Below, in pieces: positions 23,752 to 34,473 of a DNA stretch of 64,000 nucleotides. The first letter of the stretch is position 1. Every line of letters starts with the position of its first letter. The stretch covers positions 4,390,447 to 4,454,446 of the forward strand of contig NW_022145613.1 of assembly GCF_000002235.5 (NCBI RefSeq), in the 5' to 3' direction. The position numbers and the translations under genes are program-made. Source of the stretch: Strongylocentrotus purpuratus (taxonomy: Eukaryota > Echinodermata > Echinoidea > Camarodonta > Strongylocentrotidae). The notes beneath the pieces are model-generated. The model was given only the letters and a program-made list of their open reading frames with translations. It was not told the DNA's origin and made no database searches.

Positions 23752-24948
23752 CTGCATTTGGCGAGGTAGAGAAACGAAACCAAAGGACGAATCGTACATT
23801 TTATTGCTAAGATAATTTTTAGAACTGCTGTAATTGCTAATTTCATAAATGTGCTAAACACATTCCGAAAATAAAGGAACAAATCTGCACCCCAATGTAC
23901 AATAGCAGCACCTTACAATAAGGGGTACAAATTTAAGATTAAAGGTGAAAATCTGCACCCTGTACGAGAACGATGCAGCAGGAACCGTTAGACGAGCAAG
24001 TGTTTACCTTAAAGAGTGCAGGTGAACCCTAAAATTGTTTCTATCGTTCCAGATTAGAGTTCATATTCGTATTTTTTTTTTGGGGGGGGGATGGGTTTGG
24101 GGATATAATAGTAAATGACAAATCTTCCAAGTGATTGTATACTTACTTTAACAAAACATTTCAGAGCCTTGTGGGCAATTCATAATTCACAATTCACAAT
24201 AACCAATAAACACTCAAATTATCAGCAAACTAAAAACATCTGACGGGCATACTTTTACCCCAAAGGGAAAACTGAAACTCATAGGACCTCTTTCCATATG
24301 TAGAGATAAATTTTCAGCTCAACATTTTTTAATTAACAAAATTGTCAGCTATCCAACTGATAGTTGAACTAATGGATTAATCAAGTTTAACTTAAGTCTG
24401 CTTTTATTATAAAGAGTCACAGCGTCTGCTTTCAAAAACTTTATATATATTGCTGAATAACTTGATTATAAACTTTATGAAGCACAGTCAACTTTGATCA
24501 AATATTAAAAGGAAGCAATAAACTGCAGCTTCCACTCTTTTAATACGTTTTCAAAAGGTTTACGTCATAATAATACATGCACTACAGGTGAACTAACGCT
24601 GGCCTTGATCAACGCTCAAAACATGGTAGCATTATGATACGGTGGTAACGTTAAACAAAGATTATCAATGTCAGTGTTTAGTAATCGATTTCTGGCTACG
24701 TCTTGAAATAAATTCATATAGCAAATCAGTTTTCCAGATCAAAAATTTAAAAAATATTTAAAAAATAAGACCAGTTGACGATTTGGGGCATATGTTCACT
24801 TCACCCGGGTTTGCTCTAATTAAATGTGTGAAAGGGTATGAAGATGCGAGTTACAAACATGGTTAACTTGTCTAAGCTGATTGTAGGGAAAATTTGAAAA
24901 TGCAGATTTGCATGATTTGTAAAAGTAGAAATATAAAAATGTACTCAC
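23752..24948 (-). other. PDE1 intron 2 (1.2 kb)
   Basis: Intron between exons 2 and 3, phase 1, donor GTGAGTAC. It is AT-rich. A T run followed by a G run (24071-24090) is the only notable sequence. Confidence 0.75.
24071..24090. repeat. Poly-T/poly-G run
   Basis: About ten T then nine G. Confidence 0.9.
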
Positions 24949-25023
24949 TTTTTCCCTCCACTCTCGCTCTAGGACTGCCAGGGCTTTCCTTATTTGCATT
25001 TGCATTGTTCGGTGGATTGGCAA
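24949..25023 (-). CDS. PDE1: PDE1 exon 2 (N-terminal variable region)
   Basis: A 75-base exon predicted from a strong acceptor (pyrimidine tract ending TTCTCCAG) and a strong donor (A|GTGAGTAC) on the minus strand. In the frame that joins exon 3 it encodes ANPPNNANANKESPGSPRAR followed by VEGK (residues 5-28), leaving one base for the Lys29 codon. Phase is 1 in and 1 out, consistent with both neighbours. The sequence is Asn/Ala-rich, then has SPGSP and basic residues. It looks disordered and has no conserved PDE1 match, so support comes from splice signals, phase and position only. A second open frame, starting MPIHRTMQMQIRK, would not join exon 3 in phase. Confidence 0.72.
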
Positions 25024-26411
25024 CTGGAGAAAAAAGAAAATAAGAGGTGGAAGAGATTAAATAAACGGTGAGACAATCTCTGTGGTATGGTAACGCTGAA
25101 AAACACCAAAATGGTTGTAAACAACGATGGGTAACGTATACAGTGCTGAAAATCGGTGACAACCTTTTTATACGGTACATCAACAAAATATGAAGACAAA
25201 ACCAAAATACGTATTCCATGTGAAGGAGTAAAATACTTAATAAAATGAATAATCTCATTGCATAACAAATTATACTTGTGGACCGCCAGGAGTGTCAAGT
25301 CTGACAGACATGAACGCTTTACAAAAATCCATTATTATTACTGTCGCTTTTTTAACTTGGTAAAGAATTACGAGGATGATCAGGTCAATGCCCAATTCAA
25401 TCGAACTTTTCGCCAACAATTTAGCATTGTTTCAAAACGGAAAATACAGAACTTGCACCACTAAAATTAGGGATGGGTGGTCCTGGTCATTATTGTGACC
25501 TTCGATGGTATCTATTTTTTATCCAAACAACCGATCTACTACTTAAAGGCATCGTTTAACAATGTTAAATCTGAGATGCATGGCCCTACGTGTTGTCAGT
25601 GTCTGTGATATGGTGTAATATTGAAGCCCTAAAAAATTGCGCTTCAGAATGATCATTTAGTGCCTTAAAAAATCTTTGAGTGACCGGTTTTACCATACTC
25701 ATTTTACCCAATAGACTGCAGTGTTACGAGAACCGTTAGGAAAACGCAAAATTTGATTTCGATTTTCAATCATAATATCTTGATAATTAGACATGCGATC
25801 GGCTTGTGAAAGTCATTGGATTCATCATATATGACCAAAGGTTTATAATTATTATTGCAGCATGAGCTAAATCAAGGATGTTTTAAAGGATAATGCAATT
25901 TTGAACTAACGTGGGACGAATATCTCTCGAAATGAAATCCCATTACCAGAACTCAACGTTAGCTAACCGTGAACATTCAGTGTGTCGCAAAGTTAAGAAT
26001 GGACTACCTGTCGGTGTTGGGCATTCGGTGTCATGCCGGCCTAGCCCATGTATGGGGTGTGTATGTGTTTTGCATTAGTGTCATTGATTTCAGCGCGGCA
26101 ACCACAATGAAGGTACCCGGGAAAACACCTGTTCGAAGATACCTCGCATCGCCAGCATGAGACATGGGGAGATATCACATATTGATCCATTTGGCTTGCA
26201 TTTGTCACTGATGAATCTCTCCGGGGCATACGAGCGTGGGGATGAGATAGAGAGAGAGGGAGGGAGGGAAGGAGAGAAAGAGAAAGAGAAATAAAAAGAG
26301 AGAGGGAAAAAAGAAAGAGAGAGAGAGAGAAAAAAAAAAGAAAGAGAGAGAGATAGAAAGAGAGAGAAAGAGAGAGAGATAGAGAGAAAAGAAAGAGAGA
26401 GAGAGAAAGAA

Positions 26412-26465
<54 letters not shown>

Positions 26466-27375
26466 GGGGATGGAGGGTTCAGGGAACGCACTCCATTTCC
26501 AACATCAAAACCCAACATGTCTTTACAAATCTAAATTTCTTTGTTACTCTACCCATGACTTTAAAAAGTGTAGATCGAGACAGAATTAAACCAGAAACAG
26601 CTGCATGACTTTAAAGTATTGTAAACATTATATTAACTTTCCACTGTATTACATCGCTCTTGAATAAAGGCAGACAAAAATAGATATAATTATGATCGTA
26701 TAGTTTCGTATACGTGAAAACATGTCACACCTGTCTTATATATTGTAATGTTCACGCCAAATATAATTACAACATTTTCGACATTTTCCTCAATCGTCTT
26801 AATATTTCGTAAAGTTTATCTACAAAATATCGGGAGACGTTTTACATTTGTCACAAGCAGGCATGCGTCAAGTGTGGAGTAATTTTCCACGTCAATACTG
26901 ATCAACTGAATGGAACAATAAATATTGCCTTGCAGATATACTCATATGCATGTCAATACATTCATCAAGGCGCCATTGGAAGTGATAATATACAAAACGA
27001 GAGCCCATATAACAAAAGCCTTTCTCATGTGGAGGTGATCCTGCCATCGACAGTTTTGCCTCTGGCATTATGCATAATAACGCTCTCCTACTTTCCAATT
27101 TATTCGCGATGATGTGTTATATAGGACACTCAGAATTGCCTATTTACACAGAGTCACTTTCACTTAAAAGACGCAATGGAATGATATTCAACTCTCGATA
27201 GAAGAGGAAAAAAATCATCGGTTTTATATATTATAGTAATTCTACGAGGTTATAAGGACCTATCTCCAGGAGACAGAACGCATTGATACGAGTTTGACGG
27301 TCCATGGCGACTGATCACGAATGTAGATTTATATACGACGCATGCAGTGTTACGATCTATGAATAAAAAACATAC
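25024..27375 (-). other. PDE1 intron 1 (2.35 kb)
   Basis: Putative first intron, donor GTATGTTT and acceptor TTCTCCAG, phase 1. It contains a long GA tract (26246-26466) and a stretch at about 25543-25880 with TTAAAGG-type ends that resembles a degenerate mobile repeat. No further exon was seen. The 5' end depends on the tentative exon 1. Confidence 0.5.
26246..26466. repeat. Long GA-rich polypurine tract
   Basis: About 220 bases with only scattered T interruptions (GATA), purine on the plus strand. The Ser/Leu-rich minus ORF at 26090-26518 is its translation. Confidence 0.97.
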
Positions 27376-27385
27376 CAGCAGCCAT
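27376..27385 (-). CDS. PDE1: PDE1 exon 1, coding part (putative start)
   Basis: Putative initiating exon: ATG GCT GCT G followed at once by the donor GTATGTTT. The single remaining base joins the TT at the start of exon 2 to make a Val codon, giving MAAVANPP. Codons AAT AAT and an in-frame TGA lie just upstream, so translation cannot begin further 5' in this frame. The exon sits at the edge of a GC-richer patch with promoter-like motifs. The protein N-terminus (Met-Ala-Ala, typical for processing) is plausible. The case rests on phase, donor quality and context, because ten coding bases carry no homology. An alternative first exon elsewhere upstream cannot be excluded, and PDE1 genes in vertebrates are known for alternative first exons. 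Confidence 0.52.
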
Positions 27386-27500
27386 ATTATTTCAATCTTG
27401 GAGCAACTGCATCTGTTCCCTCCATGTGCCCCCCGCCAAATAGCCCGGGGGCCTGTGCGTATACGTCAATGACGTCAGTCCATCACGTGTCTCGTTTCTT
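27386..27500 (-). promoter_or_regulatory. PDE1: Putative PDE1 5' UTR and core promoter region
   Basis: A GC-richer island in AT-rich surroundings, directly upstream of the putative start codon. It holds a perfect CRE octamer TGACGTCA at 27470-27477, a further ACGTCA half-site at 27463-27468, an E-box CACGTG at 27484-27489 and a C-rich GC-box-like run at 27428-27437. I see no clear TATA box. Two very short upstream ORFs run in minus orientation. One has 12 codons, from the ATG at 27425 to a TAA at 27389-27387, ending one base before the main ATG. The other, of six codons, starts inside it. If the transcript starts upstream of 27425, these could reduce translation. The transcription start is unknown. 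Confidence 0.42.
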
Positions 27501-29237
27501 GGCGCACTTATTATGATATTTACGCGGGTTATACGGTTCGACGTTTTTTTCTTGCCTGGGACTGAAAGTATGATAGGCTACGGGGAAAAGAGTAATGAGG
27601 TTTTCCCCTGGCTCAGGCTTAGAAGTGAGCTCAAATCTCACTGGAATAATAGGCATTGAAGTTGCACCATTATCTTTCCATAACAAAATGCAGCATACGA
27701 AGGTTTGAAATCATACACTTATCAAACAGTACAGTAAGATAACACTCTCTTGATCTAACTAAAAAATGCAAGCATTCTAAGAATAGAAGTACAATCGTGC
27801 CACATTTTGCTCGTTAGCAATGAATTCGAAAGCCATGATTCTAACAATGATGATAATAATAACTTTTATTCTTATCTATTATACTTATTATATATATAGT
27901 TAGACAAATATTTCATATCTTTTTCTTGATTAAATTGAGTCATAACGTATCATGTCAAATATCATCACAAAGGGTTTCATGGCATAACTACAGCACATCA
28001 AGAATAAAGTCAGTGACATCTGTTTAAGGAAATTGTTTCCCATGAATGGTTATGAAAAACAAGAAAGCCATGCGATTCTTTATGTTCAGAAGTTTATGGT
28101 TACATTATAATCAATCATAATTTAAAGGGTTCTTGTACAACACACTTGCCTGTCAGAGCGCATATCACAATATAATTATCAGCACCTAAGTAATCACTTC
28201 ACAAAAAATCATATAAAATTGACACACTCATCAAATTCAAGTTACCGCACATCTACCAAGAATTTAATATTTCCTTTTATCACCATAGAAGATGCTCTCT
28301 CTCACTCTCTCTCTCTCTATATACATATATATTATACGAGTGAAGTAATTCTGCCTTGGCAAAATCATTAACCGTATATGGCAGACATTACTGTCATATT
28401 GAATGACATTTATATTGCCGATTCGTTCAATAATACAAAATATAATAATATATAAAAATCACACAGTTTTTAATGCATCATGAGAACTAGGTCGAATGCG
28501 CTCTCACTTCGAGGATTTCTTTCATTGATGTTTGGTGTAAATATTAGACATGAAAGGTATACACATAAAGTACTATGCAAACAGAAATACAAAGAGCATC
28601 CTACGTTACCGTAAGGAGCATAATTCAACAGTAGTTGCTATAATATTTAATAGTTTCGAAATCACAAGGGACAAAGCGAATAATGTGACTACATTTATAT
28701 ATTTTCAGATCCTACGTTGTTTAAAAAAAAAAAAAAACCGCTGAAAGATATTCTCCTACAAAAATAAAACACACACACACATACTCGTTATATCAACAAC
28801 AAATACTAATACTACACATTACAGCGACGCTAAGTATTTCCTAGGAATATTGAATGAAGAAGATTACATATATGTTTAAAATAAACAACTTAAAACATAT
28901 GCGTACAACATACAGATGCCTGCCATGAATGTTGCTCCATTAAAAAATACATTTGGGGTAGGCGGGTAGAGGTCGGAGAAAATAGAAGAAATTAGAAATA
29001 GAAATTTCACATCATATTGTAACTAAGACCATATATCCCAGAAGTAAGTATCCTGACATTGTATCCACATGATAAGTCGTAAAGAACCGATTAAAATATG
29101 TTGATGGCATGCCCAAGGTATGATTTCAAGAGAACACCACGCATTATGCATGACATGGATGGCCGAGACACACCAAAGTCCAGCCTTTAATAAGTGCCGA
29201 AGTCTCTGCGATGAGTGCAAGTTGATGACAAGAGTAA

Positions 29238-29507
29238 TCATCGAGTAATCATGAAGGATTTTTTGCTAGAATGAGTAGATAATCCCAATTCTACTCGGCA
29301 CGGACGACGGAGACGACAAGCGTGAAGCAGAGAACAGCTCATGTGATGAAATTGGAGAGAGCTGTTGACTCGATCGGAAGGAAAAGGTTCTTGTCTCCTT
29401 TTAACGCTCTTCAAACGAGATAATATCACAGATGGTCGCTCAACGGATACTTCTTCAATTGCTTCGTCGAGGCACCATCCGGGTTTTAACAAATGTTGTT
29501 GTTGCAT
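29238..29507 (-). CDS. Unrecognised 89-codon ORF, possibly alternative 5' exon
   Basis: An ATG-started ORF (MQQQHLLKPGWCLDEAIEEV at its start) in a locally GC-richer patch about 1.9 kb upstream of the putative PDE1 promoter, same strand. It includes a basic stretch SRLKSVKRRQEPF. Its composition is complex rather than repeat-derived, which is unusual for chance ORFs here. I recognise no domain. I looked for a phase 1 donor to join PDE1 exon 2 and saw only weak candidates (no GTAAG or GTGAG), so a link to PDE1 is not supported. It may be chance. Confidence 0.15.
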   Translation of the reverse strand: MQQQHLLKPGWCLDEAIEEVSVERPSVILSRLKSVKRRQEPFPSDRVNSSLQFHHMSCSLLHACRLRRPCRVELGLSTHSSKKSFMITR

Positions 29508-30842
29508 TTTGGATTGTCAGTCACTAATCTTGTCCGTCTTCAGAGGGATCAAAAACACAATTTCCTTAGACTTCACAATTTATATAATTTTCATGCAATC
29601 TATACTTGCATAACATTTCGTAAAAATATTATCATGCTTTTTTTCGCACTTATACCTTTCACGTGCAAATCAAACAGTGTCTGGTAAATAGAATAATCTA
29701 ATGAAGAAAATCTAACATAATAAAACTCACTTTAAACGTCTTGTTCATATATGAGAGAGAACGACGACTTCAAAACAGGTTTTGCCCTAAAGTAAAAGCA
29801 CCTCTATCCTACCTCATGAATTATAGAAAGCATGGATGAATTCAAAGATAAAAAATAGTGTGTGAACATTCGAATTATAATGTAATATCAAAAGTAAGAT
29901 ATGTCTAAATGAATTGTAAAATAGTAGTTTTATTTTGTCTTGAATTGAGTTCAACAGTATACAAAATTACGTTCTCCGTTCCAATGTAATCTAGCAATTT
30001 CCTATAATTTCTAAGAAAATGAGCATGTGAATTCTAAAACAAGTTTAAGTCTCGTACTTTTGTAAAACGAAAGAATTAATTAATTCTCAGACCGATGTTC
30101 AATAGACCGATTAATAACCATAACAAACCTTAAATTGGAACAATTATATGCGTGAAGTCCAATTTGAATGCAAGCCTAACTGAACAATTATAATCTAATA
30201 GACCATAATTCAATTTAACCTATATTAAATGCATCAATTTCCCCAGGAAAAGTCGAATGAGAAAACGAATAGAGAATTTTCAGCGTATTCCTTTCACACG
30301 TAGGGGGTAAAGGTACATTTTTTCATTATATCTAATTTACAAAAAGTCGATTTCAAATAGTTAACACTTTACAATTTGTGCTTTATAGAAATTAAGTATG
30401 ACACTCTTTTGAAGGTATAAATACGAATTGTAATGATATTATAGTTTTGTTCCCATGCCATCTCAAATATTATAATTTTGTCATCCTTGTCAAAGTGTTG
30501 CTACTTTTTAGAAAAGAAGAGGGCTGATATCGATTGACCTATGGCAAGTGATATGACGGAGCCATTGGCTGGATGGAGCAGAGTTATTAAATGCTGTTTC
30601 ATCTGGTTTTTCTTATAAACGTGTGTCTCCTTCATCATGCTTTCACAACCTGAATGTGAAAAAAAATCCAATAATTGCCTTTCCAATCTCCTCCAGATTG
30701 CATTTTTTTTCTACCTGGGCATTAACAATCTGGATTTATGAATTTAGAAAGTTTGGCAGCTGAGAGAGTGAGCGTGGAAAAGTATAGGATTTCTTTCCCT
30801 GGTTAGTCAATACAGTATGCGAACAACCGTGGAGATATTTTG

Positions 30843-30914
30843 TGTGCGTGCGTGTGTGATAGCAGTGCGCGTGTGTGTGGTGAGTGTGTGTGTGTGTGTG
30901 TGTGAGTGTGTGTA
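30843..30914. repeat. (GT)n tract
   Basis: GTGCGTGCGTGTGTG blocks separated by a short unique stretch, then TGTGTGTGTGTG to 30914. Confidence 0.93.
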
Positions 30915-31839
30915 TGTCCCTCAGCGTAGTAAACACGCCTAACGCGTCAGTGCTAAAGTTAATCTGAGCTGACCCTAGGGTAAATTAGGCGTACTGTGTC
31001 AAAAGGTACGGTGTTGAATACCAGGCTATTGAGCTTTGAAATTTTGCTCTATAATATTGCATGACAGTGTAATACCATGTCCGGAGAGCTGGTCAATGAC
31101 GGTGGTCAATGTTGACCCATCTCTGAAGTGTGACTGAAACCCCGCGGTGTGACATCCGTATACTGAGATATAAAGTAATAACCTTGGAACCTGTCAGACA
31201 TTTCACCCACAATGAATTTGACAGTATAAATTGCATTTCAAGATTCATCCAACAGATGACGAAATTGTTTACATATCACGTCTTCGAAATAATATGTGGT
31301 TCACAAGATGGGAATTGTAAAAAATTATGAATATTATGATATCAGTAAAGAAGTTATCGTAGATAAATATTCATATTAGCTGCAAGTCATATTTGTAATC
31401 AAAGAATAGATACAAAACAAGCACATCTTCAAATTTCAATAAGAGAAATATCATGCCTTTTAATTTAATAATTTATATTCTCAACCATGAATAAGGAATG
31501 CATATCGGATATGGACTACTTTTCAATAAATCACATATGCTTTCTAGGAGAGTTAGAAAGGGTAAACGACGTCTGCTTCAAAACAGACCTCGATTTTTTT
31601 CAATCTATTCGATGGCCTTACAATATTTCCGACACCTCCGCCCTTAGGGTATACCTCCTCGCAAGTGAATGTGTAGATAACCTTTCCTCTACACTTTACA
31701 CCTCATCATCCTGCTTGTTAGACCAGAACCATAATCCCTGGTCGGATTTCATCCTTTATCACTCTGTGATGCTGAGGGTAGCTCTACGGCCTTAAACTAG
31801 GTCTACGTTCATATCTTATGAAGATAGCTGGTTTACGTA

Positions 31840-31992
31840 TTAAAGGGGCATGTTCCCCGTATTCCAGAGGGCGCTCAAAATACGAACGCGCTGGCGGACG
31901 GCGCTATAGCTGCCTATCGACGCAAACAGAATACGGCTCTCACGCAGATGGCATGTTCCGATAACTACACTGGCGGGAAAGTGCCCCTTTAA
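31840..31992. mobile_element. TTAA-flanked MITE (piggyBac-type ends)
   Basis: The element reads TTAA-AGGGGCA...TGCCCCT-TTAA over 153 bases. The terminal inverted repeats (AGGGGCATGTTCCC and, from the right end, AGGGGCACTTTCCC) match at about 12 of 14 positions. TTAA duplications are the signature of piggyBac-superfamily insertion (established knowledge). There is no transposase, so it is non-autonomous. The interior is GC-rich compared with its flanks. Confidence 0.75.
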
Positions 31993-33738
31993 GATATATG
32001 TGCATATGGACTGTTTTATGCTGCATGTACGTTTCCACAAACGGTCACACATTTATTTCACATAACATAGGGTCCTCACGACCGTCTAACCACACCGATT
32101 ACTGAATTCTATAATACTTACAGGCTTGATTCAAGGAACACCCGTGTCCCGTAAGCAATGTGTTAAGTGAAAGATTAAAAAACCTAAGCATGTTGAGCTC
32201 TGGTATTCTATATTGATGCTTATCCTTGTATCCATTTATTTAAGACACATTTGTTACATTTTCGTGTTACTGACATCAATAGAGGTATTCATTTTCCAAA
32301 ATCTATAACACATCTTAAACTAAATCACTCCACTGCGGAATACAGTCATTCCCAATTTCCCATAAACACATGTGCACGAACACAGAAACATTTCTTAACA
32401 TATGCCAGCATCTTGAACCCTAAGAACTCCTCCTCACATTCGGCTAATATAATGGATGTAGTGGCCCCGGAGAGACCAAAAGGGTTCTTCACATCATGCC
32501 CTTCTATCTGTTTCCTCACACCTCTACTCATTTACTGCACTACTCGTGTTTGTCTACGCGTGGGTCGATTACACATGCGCGAGCACGGATAGGGCGAGAT
32601 TAATCCCGAGTTGAAGATGTACCCGAGGAACGGTACACAAACACCGTAGCATGCCAGATCAATGCTCGATGCGAGATCCTGCCAGATCCTTAAAGGGAAA
32701 TACCATTTTTTTCAGAATCTGTCTCAAGTCTTTGTCATATCTGAATTCGTTTTTCTCTTTCATTTCTCTCTTCTTTTTTCATCAGAACAGCACGGAGGGT
32801 GAGTTGCCTTTTGCGTCTTTTAATTCCTTAATGGGAATATCGTCATAAGTCAACGTCACCGTACTTGTCGCCTTTGGCATCTCTACAATTTTTCAATTTT
32901 TTCGATAAAGGGAAAGGATAAGGGAGTGAAAAGGAATGAGGAAGACTGATATATTTTCGAGACAAAAAAGGAATAAATTTAGAACACGTTGTTTTTGCAG
33001 TTACATAGCATTAATTGAATGCTTTACATTTTTTTGAAAATAAATAGCGAAGTGCCTATACATATCATGATTATGATCCAACGATTTTATGACAACTCAT
33101 TTCCTCAAGTAATTTTCATCAATGATGACAGGGAAATTTGAACAATAGTTTAAATATATGTCAATCCATAAAGAAGGACACGGTTTTAATTGTAGAGTAA
33201 AGCGATTGAGATAGCCTAAATCGAAAGAGCAATTGAACACAACCCCTTCCTCTCATCCAACACTACACACACCAACAAAAGCACACGTCATCGCACACTC
33301 ACATATAAAATAAAACGACTGGTTCATTCATGTTTGCCTTTGATCACGAGGGTAGGCATCTCGTCCATGATAAGTGCGCTCGCTTGGATGGCTTTTCGGC
33401 AGTTTATATTGCCCTAGTATTCAATTTTGAAATCCAATTTTGCGTGTATTAAGTTGGATTACAGCGTATGGGTATTCAATCCCTGAGCCTAACATAAAAT
33501 TCAAGGGAGTTGATTCAAGTGAGGTAGATAAAGATAGACATTGGGATACAGATAAGGAAGAAGAAGTCTGAATAATGAATTCAAAGGAGAAAGCTGATAT
33601 AATGATCAGCGAATACTAGTAGGTGAAAAGGAAGAAAGGCTAAAATCTGATGGAGGAATTGAGGGGAAGAGACTTTAAAACTCGGTAATGGGTGAAAAAT
33701 AATAGAAAATATCAAATTAAAGATGGCATGACGAAGAG

Positions 33739-33752
33739 AGGGAGAGAGAGAA

Positions 33753-33794
<42 letters not shown>

Positions 33795-33903
33795 AGAGAT
33801 AGTAGTGATAGCGAGAGAGAAATAATACAGCGAGAGGAAAAACGAGAGAGAGGGGGGTGGCTGGAGAGGTAGAGAGGTAGAGAGATAGAAACAAGACAGA
33901 CAG

Positions 33904-33936
<33 letters not shown>

Positions 33937-33945
33937 AGAGAGAGG
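33739..33945. repeat. GA-rich polypurine tracts
   Basis: GA runs at 33739-33795 and about 33839-33945 separated by purine-rich spacer, including TATATATA at 33905-33912. Overlapping Ser/Leu-rich minus ORFs here are not genes. Confidence 0.95.
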
Positions 33946-34443
33946 GCGCACTCACAGGACATGGGGTCAAGTGGAGCCAAGATAGAGAGGGAATAATGAA
34001 GGCAAATGAAGCCACAAGTATGCCACAAAAATGTGAAACGCCAAGCGAGAGGGAAAGTGAGGAGTATTTCCACAAGTCTTCTATATTTCTAATCGGTTGA
34101 AGTATTGATTTCAGGAATGTGTGCATTTTACTTACAAATATGTATTTTTCACGATTTCTCATATTGAGTCTTATGACTTGGCCGGGGTAGCTGAAATGCG
34201 GGTATAATTATAATAGCATTTCCATTCGCAAAGCGGTGCATTGATCACGAAATCATATTTCTTAAATTTGATGTTGAAATGCAAATTGTTTTAAACATGA
34301 GTATGTCAAATAATACAAAGCTGCTAACATTACATATTATTTGGTATAATATTATTTTCCCCACTTGTACAAAAAAATTCATGTGTGACGTTGATATAAA
34401 AGAAATACAAATGTATTTTTAAAAGCTTAATGAAATTCATCTT

Positions 34444-34473
34444 CTCTGTGAAGAAGAAACGTCTTTCACAGAG
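34444..34473. other. Hairpin, 9-base stem
   Basis: CTCTGTGAA and TTCACAGAG pair across a 12-base loop. It lacks the T run expected of a terminator and has no assigned role. Confidence 0.55.

Larger units (their letters stand above)
27501..31839. other. No recognisable gene; upstream of PDE1
   Basis: AT-rich sequence with small microsatellites: (CT)n at 28295-28320, an A run at 28723-28736 and (CA)n near 28770. A GC-richer patch at 29238-29507 carries an 89-codon minus-strand ORF (see the separate entry). The 27483-27686 minus ORF overlaps the promoter patch and has no domain I recognise. The 31487-31795 plus ORF (102 codons) is also unrecognised. Confidence 0.6.

Noticed and set aside
24820..25023. 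Alternative frame through PDE1 exon 2 (MPIHRTMQMQIRKALAVLER)
   Set aside because: It looks helical and open, but its phase 0 end would not join exon 3, which needs one base from exon 2. The other frame fits both neighbours.
26090..26518. 142-codon minus ORF inside PDE1 intron 1
   Set aside because: Same artefact: a Ser/Leu/Phe translation of a GA tract.
33581..34162. 193-codon minus ORF
   Set aside because: Its core is a GA-tract translation and the non-repetitive ends show no family signature.
34444..34473. Hairpin read as a transcription terminator
   Set aside because: Intrinsic terminators of this kind are bacterial and there is no T run after it. The window is clearly animal DNA.
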